DNA of 62,964 bases from Gnetum montanum (taxonomy: Eukaryota; Streptophyta; Gnetopsida; Gnetales; Gnetaceae). A program made the translations under genes and the position numbers. Under the pieces are notes generated by a model. The model did not search any database and was not told the origin of the DNA. It was given only the letters and a program-made list of their open reading frames with translations. Below are positions 33,600-46,500 of this stretch, piece by piece. The stretch lies in assembly GCA_015680685.1 (NCBI GenBank), contig MNCI01004262.1:673589-736552 (forward strand), given 5' to 3'. Every line of letters starts with the position of its first letter. The first letter of the stretch is position 1.

Positions 33600-35540
33600 A
33601 CACACCTTGAGAGGGTCCTTCTTATTATCCACATTTAGGGATGATCTGTAATCACACGGGGCCGATAATTAGTAAGGATGCTTACAAAAGTTGAGTTATA
33701 CCTTACTTCTTACCTTAATAAGTTTGTTTTCTTATTTCGTGTGATTCAGAGTTAAGAAATTTTGTGAAAATGTCCCCTAAAAGTTTTAATATTGGGTCCA
33801 ATTTGATTAGGTGGCTTCAATATTTAATTTTCAAATGTAGCTGAGGAGATAAGATTGTTTTTGGCAATATGTTTATCATTTTTATAATCATTACCCTTTA
33901 TAGTATCCTTCAGGTGATGATGAATTTTGAAAAATTTATGCATGATTTGGAGTGTACCCTTCCCCCATGACTAAGCTGAACACTCCGGGTTCAGGTAGGT
34001 TCAATCGTAATGAGAATCAGAGCACTAGTGAGCAAGTTATGGCTAGTTGAGCAAGAGGTGCCCAAGTCGCAATTCATGGAAGAAAATTTAAAAAACTCCC
34101 CTGCGTGAATAGTTGAGAATGATGTTAACATGCATGGGGGGTCCATATATATAATTTTTGTTGATGCGATATCACGTATCCAATAGCATGGCCCTGATAT
34201 CGCATCAAACCCAATATTGCATACCCGATATCGCACCCTATTTAAAATAGGGTACTGGAAAAAATTGATGAATTTCTAAAATTTCAAGGCCAAAATTGAA
34301 GGCTTCAAGGTCAATGTGAACAGTCCAGGGTATTGTTAAATAGACCAAAAGGCACAAAAAGTATAATGGGGTAGGATCTGATGAGAAAATTCATAAGTCA
34401 AATGAGGAAAAATGACATGTTCTGGTACATAGTAATAGTTAAACCAGAAGGATGATAAGGGAAAGAATACCATTGGTAATGTAGTACTTGAAGGGTATAA
34501 AATGGTGTGATGATGTGCAACAATTTCAAATTACAAAAGTCATGCAAGTGGGCCCTCCCCAAAGTAGGTTCCAACCTATAATGCCCTTGCGTAACCACAC
34601 CTAAAAATGTCTGTAGGCATTAGAAGGGTTAAATGTAATCTATAATAATGCAACAAAACTCACACATGTAAATACCACCGTGATGAGGTATGAATTCAAT
34701 GCTACACAAGACACCAGTCACAAATACATGGATAGCGAGATGATGTGAATTGTAAAAGGGATTGTAGAGATTGGGACATGAGGTAACTGACCTAGGGCAC
34801 AATGAATCTTGAGTGTAGGGCATGATTAATGTGTCATTAGTCCTTCACTCCAAAATCAAGACCAAGTCCATTCCTTCGATCAGTGACATTGCATTGTTTC
34901 ATCCGATGATAAACAACCATAAGAGCATCATGATAGCAAGGCGTACGATTACTTGGCATTTTTTTCAGGGGAGGAGTGAGTGTTTTGCGGCACTTTGATC
35001 TTGATCTCTTCTTCTCTGTCTTTTTTTTCTTTTAGTGTGGCTACTTTGGCACACTCTTCTTGCTTCTCTTCTCTTTTTCTTGTGTTTTTTTGATGCATAA
35101 TCTAGAGAAGCCGCCTACCTTTAGGCATGGATGCATGTATTTCTAGTGGGACCCCCTAGAATAGCATTTATTTTCTTGAGTGCCTCTATTACTCTTACTC
35201 CCATTTTTTGTTAGATCTACAAGGATCTTAGTACAACTAGGCTGCATGATAACTCCTACAGATCTCACCAAAGAGAATCCACAAGTTCCCTTGATGTCAC
35301 ACCCTGGTCATTCCCTTTTGGTCCATCCTTCTTTGCTCTATGTATAATGCACACAAAATTATTTTAAGTCTCAATGATGTCAAGAATATCATTGTACCCA
35401 AAGTAGAACCTCTTATTAATAGAATGGTTGGGTGGATGTGATGGTCTTGCTGTCCAAATAATTAGTCACTCAAGACTTGATAGCAAAGAACAATACCTCA
35501 ACCAATGAGTCACATGAGTGCTTTATTCATAGACGAGATT
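33600..35540 (-). other. Family-1 internal stretch lacking pol
   Basis: RT, RNase H and integrase should lie here but none is seen. A GATATC cluster (34155-34232) and a nearby minus-strand TATATA (about 34145-34153) resemble a family-1 U3/TATA arrangement, and AATAAAGCAC appears on the minus strand near 35520. A decayed LTR inserted here is possible, but I could not define its ends. Confidence 0.4.
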
Positions 35541-35699
35541 ACTCATAAAAATATAAAAAGATAAAACAATAAATAAAAATATAAACAATGAATAAAAAGA
35601 TAAAACAAAAAATTGAAAGATGAAGAACTGGAAAACAAAAAAATTGTAAAATTAAAGAAAAAGAAAAAAATTTATTAATTCTGCTTGTTAGAATGGGGA

Positions 35700-38080
35700 T
35701 ATCCCCCATAACTAAACCTTTGATCATGGAAAAAATTAATAAATGGAAAGTGTGGATCCATGCATGTTGGAAATGTTGGGAATTGATCATATCCTAACCA
35801 CTAGGTGTCTTTTGATGTGGTGGTTGGAATGTACCCATATTGGGGTTCACACACTTGACCATAATAGACATAGTGGGTTAGGTTATATGATGGGGTCATG
35901 GGATAAGGAGCTACCCCACTATGGCACCCTTAACTGTAAGATGGAATGCAAGGATCAATGTGTCCCCCTCTATGGTTATATTCATTAGGCCACATAGTTG
36001 TTGGAGTATTCATTGGTGGCCCTGATAAGGTAGCACGAGGTGTTGAGTTCAAGGAGAAGGATGCATCATAGTGTTAAACTTGCGCTGGTTTGGGAGATGC
36101 AATGGGTTCAGCATCGTGCTACTTCTTTCTATGGCCATGCCTAAAGAAAGGGCACTTTTTAATACTTCCACTGCTGTTGACAGTAGTAGCACAAGTAGCA
36201 TTCACAGGTTGGTGCTGTGGTGTAAAATCTTCTGGTACAATTGGTGGCAATGTAGAAGGAGGTGAAGGATGAGAATGTTGTTGTTAAGAGAAAGTGTAAG
36301 GTACATGAGGTGGTGACCTTGGCAAAGAAGACATGAGTAGATAGTATTCCAGAGAATGATAATGATGAGGTGAAGTAGAGGATGATGATCCAGTTGGAGA
36401 AACAAGGCATTGAACATAGTAAGCATTTGGTGTTGGGACATACAAAGGATATGGTCGGGTTGGTGATGGCCTCCACCATGACTAGGGCTTTTGCCATTGT
36501 GGTTGAACTTGATATTTTTGTACAAAATTTGGATGTAACATTCCTCCCCAATGCTCATGTAAATCTGACAAAACTAGGCATTGGACTTTGGGGTGATTGT
36601 ACAAACAAATGTTGCATTGATATGTGACGTTGGTAGTTGAGTTCTTATTCTTATTATCTTCTACCCTTTGTTCTAATTATTGCGTGGTGTCCTATCCTGT
36701 TTCTTGATTTGGCATAGTTGTACCTCTACTATTGTTAGCATATTCTCCATATTTTCCGTGCACCCATTCTGTTATCTTATTAATCTTTGCCTCGATTTCA
36801 TCTAGTGATTGTTGCATTGGCAAAGGTAGAAACGGTTGCACTTCCTCAAGGTGAGCTGATTTCTCCTCTTTATGGTTATGAACCTTTGCTAATTCAAGAT
36901 TTTGATCCCATTGAGAGCTTTCAAGATTCTCCCATTTAGCCATTCCTTCTTCTTTTGCTACCCAGTTAATAAGCTCTTGGAGTTGGTGGGTTCATAGCTC
37001 ATATAGTTGACCTCGGGCATACATCCCTAGGGTTTCCCTTGTTTCATTACGAAGCCCATCCATGATGTGATACATTAGCCTTTCCTCGAAGAATCCATGG
37101 CCTAGGCAGTTGTTTAACAAAGAATAGTATCTTTTTAAGGCCATGTCCAAGGTTTCATGTTGCCCTAGTTTCCATTCTTGGATTGGTCTCCTCAAGGCCG
37201 ACACTGGTATAGGTTTGATATCGTTCAATAAAGAGTTCTACCATTGTTGGCCAACTACAGATTGATTTTGGTTTTAAGGATCTGNTTGGTATAGGTTTGA
37301 TATCGTTCAATAAAGAGTTCTACCATTGTTGGTCAACTACAGATTGATTTTGGTTTTAAGGATCTGTACCACACTTGTGCTTGGCCAACGAGTGTCATAG
37401 GAAAGAGCTTAAGTTTTTGCCACCGATTATCAATATTATTCCATACACAAGCATCATAGATGTTGTTGTGGATCTGAATCATAGCCTCCTGCAAACTTGG
37501 AAAAGTTGTTTAAATCAAGCCTAGGTAGACGGCTTTCTTTGTGAGGCCTGCAAGATATTCGAACAACCTCTTGTATAGGCATTAGGCTCTTAGTGGCCAA
37601 CAGAGGTTCATCATCACTAAGTAGGTTGTGAGTTTGCGAGTTGAGACAATGTTGTCCTTGTTCATGTTGGCGTTCTCAATTTTCTATGTGAGCTTGATTT
37701 TTAGTTCTACGCCGATCCCTTGAAAGATAGTCATCCGTGTCACAATCTAACATTGAAGGAGTAGAGGAAGAGAAAGAACTAAAAAAATTGTCCTAAGTTT
37801 TGTGAGTTTTCCAATCATCCCCTAACAAATTTTTGTTAGTTATTAAGAAGCTTCTAGGCCTTTCAGGCCTCCTCGTTCTATGGGTTGTCCCATCCTTACT
37901 AGAGGTGTTAGAGTTGGTTGACAAGAATCCTTGAGTATCGTTGGGATACCCATGAACATATGAAACTTTTGCATAAAGTTGAGTACTCCAAACTTTGTCT
38001 TCATCGTATAATTCATTAGTTCTCCAATGAATTGCCTCACTAGTTGTGGCATTAGCAAAGTCTTGTGAGAGAGACATTGT
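35700..38080 (-). pseudogene. Family-1 Gag
   Basis: The minus strand starts MSLSQDFANATTSEAIHWRT at 38077. Then come FPSLQEAMIQIHNNIYDACV, QKLKLFPMTLVGQAQVWYRS (about 37430-37370) and the 37228-36992 ORF (ALKRYYSLLNNCLGHGFFEE, MDGLRNETRETLGMYARGQL). This is the Ty3/Gypsy Gag core order, close to Athila/Tat style ('RF..LL..CPHHG', 'GL....R..LD..AGG'). A Q/P-rich C-terminal part follows (TPQHQPVNATCATTVNSSGS; NTPTTMWPNEY near 36000). Stops and frameshifts break it. A 77-bp duplication with an N at 37282 is probably an assembly artefact. Confidence 0.7.
37205..37360 (+). repeat. 77-bp direct repeat around a single N
   Basis: 37205-37281 and 37284-37360 are almost identical (one C/T difference), separated by a base and an N. 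This is likely an unmerged contig overlap. Confidence 0.8.
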
Positions 38081-38192
38081 TGTGAGTGGTTTGTGACTTA
38101 ACTGAATTTAATTTAATTTCTTTTCTAAAGGATATATTGTTAATACTTGTTACAATGATCTTGTATGATATAACTAGTCTAAATGACTAACA

Positions 38193-38214
38193 CCGTCCCC
38201 AGCAATAGCACCAA
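38193..38214 (-). other. tRNA-Asp-like primer-binding site
   Basis: Minus-strand TTGGTGCTATTGCTGGGGAC directly follows the 5' LTR. It matches 14 of 18 positions of TGGCGCCGTTGCCGGGGA, complementary to plant tRNA-Asp 3' end, and all four differences are transitions. This primer is typical of Athila/Tat Gypsy elements. Confidence 0.8.
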
Positions 38215-39096
38215 TGATGAGTGGCAAGGTACCCCTACTCTCAACCATATGAATACGAGTGTTTCACGCATGATCCGGTCGAACTCCGTAGATGGGCTAG
38301 TTGTGGTATCTAGATAGTTACTCGTTGATTACAATTCACTGTCTTCCCATCTAGACTAGTATTTGCTTTGTCACATATTATTTAGTCTAAAGAGGTGTAT
38401 GATGTGGTTCTAAACTAGTGCTACTCCTCGAGGAAATGGAAAATAACTTTAATTGGACTAAGGAGGAGAGAGGGAGGGAGAATCTAACTATGAGGAGATG
38501 AGAGGAGAGAATCTAAGCTAGCCTAAGTACGATGAGCATCCATCCTTAATCATCCGTACACATCTTGGACCTCGTGTACAACTGCTACTAGGATTACCAA
38601 GTGCATATCCTAAGTACACTACTAGGATACCAAGTAGTCACATTTAAATGCTCGTGATTAAGTTGTACTTATTCCACATTTAATAACAAGGATAGGATAG
38701 GAAGGTAGAGAGAAATTAATTAAAAAAGCAGTAAATAACAATTAAATAATTAAACTAAGTGAATATTGTAATGATGAAGTAATCTCGATCTTTATTTTTG
38801 GTCATGTGCATGTCCAAGTACGTCACACTCGAATGAAGGTGTCGTACAATTACAATCATCACACTAAAGGCATGCACTGGGAGAAAGGGTTAAGAAGAAC
38901 TAAAAATGAAAACTAACTTCTAACTAAACTACTGACTCCCTGACTCCTTGCGCCTACATGTGTATTTATAGACCTGCACAGGAATCACGATATCGTGTAT
39001 CCGATATCACTAGCTAGGCCACGATATCACATACACGATATTGTGGATCCGATATCGCGGGTTCGATATCGAAGCCTAATGAATCATGATTGATCA
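38215..39096 (-). repeat. Family-1 5' LTR, copy C
   Basis: An 882-bp LTR, homologous to LTRs A and B but more diverged than A is from B. Minus-strand features are a GATATC cluster (38985-39075) and a TATAAATA box at about 38962-38971. Its upper end reads TGATCA where the others read TCATCA. Confidence 0.85.
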
Positions 39097-39545
39097 ACAA
39101 TTTTAAGAATGGACTTTGCCTAATCTTCATACTTTTGTAGAAAAGTTAGATATTTTCAAATTGTTAGGCATTCATTTTATCTTTGCTGGATCTTTAAAAA
39201 CTTTATGGTATATTATAGTGAAGAAAATTGAACAAAAACTTATTAAGTGGAAGGAGAAGAAGTTTTTAATGGCTTGTAAGTTTATTGTTTGTAAGCATAT
39301 CATTTAAGTTACTCATATGTACTGTTGGGCTCCTATTATTTTTTACAGATCATTGCATTGATTAGCTTGTTTGAAATTTCCTTTGGAGAAGTAGCCATTT
39401 TAGAGAAGGATTTTGTCATGCTTGGGACCTTTGCCCTTCACAAAAAGAGGATGGTGGACCTTTGCCCTTCACAAAAAGAGGATGGTGGATTAGGATTAGT
39501 GAATTGTTATAAGCAAGGTATTGTTTTGCAACGAAGAAATATTTA
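39097..39545 (+). pseudogene. LINE (L1-type) reverse transcriptase fragment
   Basis: Frame pieces read LPNLHTFVEKLDIFKLLGIH, FIFAGSLKTLWYIIVKKIEQ, KLIKWKEKKFLMACKFIVCK, THMYCWAPIIF and DGGLGLVNCYKQGIVLQRR. They match the end of plant L1 RT ('YLGIPF.F..SLK.LW....KIE.KL..W....LS.AGR...CK', 'YYSSCWAP', 'GGLGL'). The family-1 element appears to have inserted next to or within it. A 31-bp tandem duplication lies inside it. Confidence 0.7.
39426..39487 (+). repeat. 31-bp tandem duplication
   Basis: Two exact copies of a unit starting GACCTTTGCCCTTCACAAAA, within the LINE fragment. Confidence 0.9.
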
Positions 39546-40258
39546 ATTATTTGACACTTTGATGATTGTAGTGCTAAGTGAAAATTCAGGCTGCTTCATT
39601 TTCATGCTTCCGTGCTTGTACGTAATCAGGAAAGGAACCACCGCGACTATAAAATAATCAAGAAAAAATGAAATAAGGGTTTAAGACTAATTTTTCTGTT
39701 ATTACTGGGTATCAATGCCCCTCCTGTCCCCACTATTGTTCAACCTTCCCAAATGGTCACTCCTAACAGTTGGATCAAGCATTGAAAATACAGTTTTGCC
39801 CTTTCATTATATTACCCATAATATTTTCAGACAAATATAATTCATCGGTTCCATTACCGTAAACATAAATGTAAATCCAGAAATGAAAACGAGAATTTCG
39901 ATAAGGATAAATGCCAATATTCTTTTAACAGTGCCCTACCCTGTAAGATTTAGAGAGAATATTCATCGTTAGATAAAATCCAGAATTCCCTTGAAACCAA
40001 CGGCAGAACGACAGATGGCATAGCTGGCAATCATTGAAATTTTCATAATTAACAGCACATTACCAACAATTTCTGGTATGCTACAATCAGCCAATGCATA
40101 TGAATCCAAATATGAAAGAGCAGACCATATCCAATGGAAATGTCCACATCTACTATTATAAGCTTTTTCAAGCATAGGTTCCACCTACCTAACCCGAATA
40201 TCAACATTATACAAGACTTCACCATGAATCTGTATGTATACTTTTTATATTTTATTTT
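39546..40258. other. 3' flank of EFG1 gene, no gene
   Basis: On the minus strand AATAAA lies at about 40250-40255, just after the EFG1 stop, a plausible poly(A) signal. No other feature was seen. Confidence 0.45.
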
Positions 40259-40585
40259 CTAGTGCTTCTTCTTTGGTCTTCGCTTCCTTCGACGTTTCAC
40301 TGGGGCATCAGAGTTGGAACTTATAACACCGCCCTGACTAGAGTTTTTAGTCCTCAAAACCTCAGAACTTGATGAGGGATCATAACCACTAGACTTGTCC
40401 CTTTCTGCGTATTTAGATCTTCCACCAGAAGAAGAAGGGCCACATCTTAATGTAACACCACAGCCAGAGCGATTTCTGACCACCTGTGTCTTATTAATCC
40501 TGGAAGAACCAGTTTTACCTGATGAATCTTTGGCAGCAATGCTGTCATGTTTGGGCTTTTTGCTATCATAGGCAATCTTAACCAT
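40259..40585 (-). CDS. EFG1: EFG1 exon 7
   Basis: Residues 274-381 and TAG stop. Acceptor TGTGCAG|ATGGTT. Serine-rich, low-complexity tail ending KRRRKRRPKKKH. Confidence 0.88.
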   Translation of the reverse strand: MVKIAYDSKKPKHDSIAAKDSSGKTGSSRINKTQVVRNRSGCGVTLRCGPSSSGGRSKYAERDKSSGYDPSSSSEVLRTKNSSQGGVISSNSDAPVKRRRKRRPKKKH

Positions 40586-43500
40586 CTGCACAAAGGAAAA
40601 CATAATAAGCTCTCTGGAACAGAGGTAAAAGGGAATATGCATTCCATATCGTATGGCAGTCACCTTGTTTATCTCATCACCCGACATGCCTGATACAGCT
40701 TTCCCCGATGCAACGGAACCCAGCTCCCTGCAAGCAAGCAATAAGCTAAATCATAGTATTTTTTGAATTTGGTTCTTCGTTCAACAAATTTAATATCAAA
40801 TTTCTGTGACTAAGCATTTGTTTGCCACTTGACTACAATGAAATCTTATACACATCGCATCTGTGTCTGTAAAAATTCACCTGGTGCTTTTATCTGTCCA
40901 CTCATCATCAGCATCTGCGTCGTCACTTGAGCTACCATCCAAGAAAAAATCATCGTCACTAATATCCAAAGCTCCATCATCATCACTGCCTGTCTCTGTT
41001 CACATTATTGGCATTAATTATTAGTAACATTCTTAACATTCATATCAGTGACATTCGTGACATTCATAAACGAAATCACTTCGGCAACTCAACCTTCCAA
41101 ATCAACACCAGAGGCTGCAGCTGCGGCTAGATTAGCTTTTATCATCTCTCTTAGCTTGTTTCGTTTGGCAACCACCTCTGGATCATCGCCTCCCATAAAC
41201 AAGGAAATATATTTTTCTGTTTTCGGAAAGAACTGCCAAATTATATGAACGTGAGTGCTATTTAAAATCTGGAAGGGGATTACTTTATATTCTTTCAAGA
41301 AAACGATAGTGTGTCGATCATTTTTTTTCAAATTTATGATTTTAAAGTGTACAAAATCGTTTCCGAAATATCCATGTTTAGCGCCAAAACTAAGGTTTAG
41401 GAAACTCTATCCAGGTTAGGTTTTTTTAATTGATTTACCAAAATATCGTAAATAAAATTAGAGCGTTTGAAATTCAATTTAGCCTATTACATATTTTCAT
41501 TCACAATTTAAGCCTTCGTTGAACCCAGGGTCCATTTCAACGTTCACATATTTGCTAAAGTTATTCTGCTCTTCTCCTTCCTAAGATTGGAAGCAAATAA
41601 CAGATGACATGAAGACAAACTCGAGAAATTTTGGGCATAATTTATAAGGCTTTAAAACACATTTCCTTTACTAATAATATTATTGAAAATTTAGAACCTC
41701 TGATTAAGCAGAACGCAAACAAAGGACATTTGAAAGAAATTACATCAGTTTTATAGACTACGTGATTTTACACTTTCTGAAATTTGTTGATGATACAGTT
41801 ATTACAAATTGAAAAAAGATACAACAAACATCCTAATGCATTAGATAAATTTTCATCAATCAGCAATGATTAAAAAGTCGAGAAAAGGCTTAACGGCTTT
41901 ATAAATGAAAGTCATGAAAAAGTTGGCGACTAAGAAACCTGAAAAATATTCACATTTTCATCGCTCATTGCATTGCCGAAAGCTCCTGAAACATATAAAA
42001 ATTTTAAAAATAATAAAAGGTAAATGAACTAATTAATATAGACAAAATGGTACAAGCTAGTGATTTATGGACATGTAGTGTGGGCCCAGGTCTTCATCAG
42101 GACTCATGGAAGAAAACTGAAAAACTTCAAAAACAGTTATTATTGGGTGAATTCAAGGTGAAAACTCAAATTCCATATGCATTATATTATTTTATTATAT
42201 GCTAATTTGTTGCCATTAGAAGCTGAAGCAATGTCTCAGTTTTTAAGATTTTACTTTAATAATAAAAATAGCAATAAGCTCTTAGAAGAAATTATTTGAC
42301 AATCTTAACATGGGGTATTGAAAATATTGATGCAATAATAATTCACAAGCTTGAAAACTTGCTAGGAAGAATGTTTTAGACATGACAAAATGAGGCATGA
42401 CAAAAAAAAGGATTTCTGCTTCCACTATAGTTTCAGGCCAAAATGGGGAAGTTCTTGGTGTCCCTGGTTACAAAGGCTTTTTGCTCCATCCTTCATCGGA
42501 CAGGCGGAAAAGTTTTTATACTGTTTTCTTCCCCCTTTGCAATTTTGACATTTAAATCGATGTTTTATATTAATTTGTGAAGGTTTTGAAGACCTCCATT
42601 ATAGTTTTTCATCGTCTTCACCCCTTCTCACAAAATTTCACAGAAGCATTTGAGATTGTAAGTTAATTTGGCACTAAGGATTGATTGATGAAGTGTTGTT
42701 TTATAGTTCTGGACATTTCAATTCCAAATCTAAGCCCTTAGAGGGTTCACTTGTTCACTCAAGGTTGTCATTCTTACAAGTAATTTTAAGGTTCATGTTA
42801 TGAAATCAGTTTGCATGGCATATCATATCCAATTGCATGTATGTATTTAAAGGTATATATTGGTCTTTCATGTATCAGGCCCTGTGGCCGAAGTTTACAG
42901 AAGATTTGATGTTATTTGTCCTTGATCAAGCTTAATTCGGGTGCTTAATTTTTGAGTTGCAGGTCATATTGATGGCCATATTTTCAATTGATACCAATTG
43001 ATATCATATCGATTTTCATAGATTCCAGCAATACCAATCAATATCATTGTACTAGATATCAATTTTTATGGATCCAACAATAAAATCGATATGTTTGTAT
43101 TCTGAAAAAGTTAAAATGCCAAACATATCAATGGTTGCCACTCCAGCAATTTAAATCAATACAATTGTATTTCATCTCGCTCCAGCGATCTAAATCGATA
43201 TGTTTACAGGAAATTCCAGGGAGCTCCTTGCAGCCATCTCACTCCAACAATAAAGATCGATAAGTATAAGCAGGATGTCAATTCCAGACAACATTTAGTG
43301 ATAGCATTAGATTTCTAGGTGATTTCTTGCCATTAGGCTAGATCTTCTGCTGCTGATCTCCGACAACACCAATAATAATATCAACACAGGAAAGAGTCGT
43401 ATGACCATAGCAACGATAGTTCATTGGTCTTATAGTTAGTATTTAACAACATAAATTGTTAGATCCTTCCCAATGCCTATTAGTACACTTCAAGTCACAG

Positions 43501-46500
43501 GCCTTGTGGAGAAGCAACACCTCATTTGATAGCATCACTCTACTGGTGTGTTGCCGTGTTGGTGGCTTTGTAGGCAACATGTTGTGATTCCAAGTTATAC
43601 TTGACTGTATTATTATCTAAGCTCTACCAAAGTATTGTGCCACAAGTTCTAAAATGAAATATTAATGTTAAAACATAATTATGACTTATAAGCACTTTGT
43701 CATAAAAAAAAATACTCTTAAATGACTTGGGATAGTTAAAAGTTTCATTTAGCATAAGAATTTGCTGGTCTACGCTTTAGCTTACCAGAGTCTCTAAAAA
43801 CCCTAGCTTACTGTTTAAGGACGAATAAGACAAATAAAAAATGGTTAACCCTCCGATTATTCCATGTTTCAAGACCTTGTCAAGTGTCACTATCAAAATC
43901 ACCTAAAACCATTCTGTGATCGTTGTTTCAAAAGCTCCAAAGTCACCAGTAAAACACGACAAAGATGGGGCCGAAGTGCCTGGAATGTGACTATTCTGTG
44001 TATACTAATCTGGATGGACATCATGCAATACCTTTAAGAATGACATCAACTGCATGGATTTCTTAGACCTTGCAAGAACTTCAGTGTGTTTTTTCACAAG
44101 CATTTGTCCGCTTCTATATTTGATTTCCTTCTGGCCTCAAATCTGTGATTCTTTTGCCTTCTCTGCATGAGGTCTGTTTCCATAATCATAAGGTTTCCCT
44201 AATCTTTAGCTCTGTATCCATGATTCTCCAATATTAATGGAATATTTTAGACAGATATTCATATACTCCTCTCGAGAGAGCAGATGTGGCAACAACGAAA
44301 TAGCAGAATCAATAATAATGAACCAGATACCACATCCGCCCACAATTCCAACAGCAGAAACAAAGTTGTTGCTGCTGGAAAAACATACCATAGAAACAAG
44401 GATGTTAAATCTATTTGAAGATGCTAACTATGCCATTCAGGCATCCTTCCCTGCACGCACCAAACCCAAGAAGAGCCCGTTCAGTTCCAGTGCAACATTT
44501 GGTAAGACAGAGTAGGGTAGAGTTATCTTAGGATAATCATGGCTGCAAACTGGAAGTTAGTTGAGACAAGTAGGGATTCAGCGTGATATGAGAGGACATT
44601 GTGATCCCAACACTTGAGAGCTTTGCCCAAAATAGCAAAAATCTATGATACAATCAGTTGAGTGCTTAATCAGTAGCCAACCCTGTGGTCCCATTATTGG
44701 ATACATGACACTTAGGCTAGGGCCCACTTTAGCTTCCCTTTTTATTGTTGTTTTGTTTTCATCTCCTCTTTGTACATGGTTGTTTAAAGAAATATTTGCT
44801 CATAACCATAACAAAAGGACATTCTTCTAATACTATGACCAACATTTTAAGTGTGTAAAATAAACTATAAACATCGACTTTTGTGCGAAGGACCCACATC
44901 TAGGCTATTTTGTGACATGTTTCATCGTGTTCCTAAGAAACCCTTCTGGGTCTATTGGAAAAAATTCAGTTTCAGCATTTTTTTATTTTTTTATTTTTTC
45001 AGACCTTCTTTAGATCCTAAGCATGAACTATTAGGATCAAAACCATGCTGTGTTGGATAAAGCTCAAATCTACCAACAAGCTGAATCTCATTGATGACTG
45101 CTTAAATGAAACACAATAAAACCTTCAATTATGTCAAAATTTCACCATAGCTATTAGGTACTTGACAATTGACAACCATTCTCAATTACTGAATTTTGAT
45201 CTGTTGCTAATGAAACTGAAATGTTATTATGTCCATAGACCCTCTGGATCTATTGAATGGTAGAGATATACATGCTATGAGTTTTGAAAACATCATTAAG
45301 AAAATTACTAACTGTTCTTGGTAACATTTGGAACAAATCAACCAAATTCTTGCTCAAGAAACTCACATTCATCATTGCTTTTCAGAACCAGATTCTTGGA
45401 AACTAGACATACAAGATAACACTTGCTCATGGAGAACGAATTTGAGACAAAATCAGTGGCTATGCACACTTAAAAGGAAAATGAATTAACCCATAGACAG
45501 CCAAGTTGGTAACAATGATTTTCGGTAAAAACTTCAAGCTGAATGTGAGACATTTACTCAGTAGCACTACAGCTTTCCTCCTTCCAGAGCTGCTTCCTAC
45601 AATGTAAGAACGCAATTGCAGCTAAACCAAATCCATGGCACTCGCTACAGAACTCACAGAAACTCTAGCTGTCTCAAACTAGCAATTTCAATGAATCTTG
45701 AAATCACTAATAAGCCACCAACTTCATGAGTAGCCCGATACCATTTATTTTATTCAGTTTTACAAGATCCCTTTCAACATACCTTCTGGCTAGACACTCT
45801 TAGTCACTCATCGATCTATCATACCTTATCTTATTACCTCACCTGATGCCTTCTCTTTTCTACTCCTGCTTTAGTTTCTTTCTGCTTAAATTGATGAGTC
45901 TTGTATGGAACAATCTATGATCTGCATAGTACAAAAACAAAACCATAACAAACAATGCATCTCTACCTTCTTTTCTTTTCAGTTGAAACCATGGACTTTC
46001 ATATATCCATCTATACCACACACATTCTTTGTTCACGATGCTCAAAAGTGCCCAACCCTCTAATCCATGTAACACATATCAAAGGGTTATCTTGTGATTT
46101 GGAATTTTAAAATATTTAACTGTGGATTCTCTACATAAATTTAAAGGAATCTTTCACCAATCTTTTTTTAAGTTGTTTATTTATTTTTGAAGATAAGAAA
46201 AACTTCATACCTACAAAACTTGAAACTGATCTTACTGAAAAGCAGAAAACAGTTGACTTTGGGTATGGGGGAGTGGTGCGGATCTACCTCAATAGACCCA
46301 AAAAAGGACCCATTCCACAACTTTTCTAAGCAAATTAAGATTAGAAAACAAGAACAACATAAGGAAATGGAGAAAATTCTCCCTTTTATTAAAACAAATC
46401 TCAAAATATAGAGATACATCAAAGAGTGAGGAGCCAAGCTCAACTCACACCTCTCCCAAAGATCTTAAAGGCCACACATGTCCCCTCTCAATCCCTTAAT

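Larger units (their letters stand above)
18415..39096 (-). mobile_element. Family-1 Gypsy-type element, near-complete ends, split by family 2
   Basis: Order on the minus strand: 5' LTR (39096-38215), primer site (38214-38193), gag (about 38080-35700), a 2-kb stretch without pol (35540-33600), accessory ORF (33520-31591), the family-2 insertion, the rest of the accessory ORF (20210-19310), purine tract, 3' LTR (19300-18415). Without family 2 it is about 9.3 kb. The two ORF halves rejoin cleanly across the insertion when one TCACT is removed. Flanks ACAAG (18410-18414) and ACAAT (39097-39101) agree at four of five bases, consistent with a decayed target duplication. No RT or integrase was found, so this copy could not move by itself. 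Confidence 0.8.

Noticed and set aside
36159-36627. Several overlapping ORFs on both strands
   Set aside because: All lie over the Q/P-rich C-terminal part of family-1 Gag. The frame fitting Gag (NATCATTVNSSG...) has stops, and the others lack motifs.
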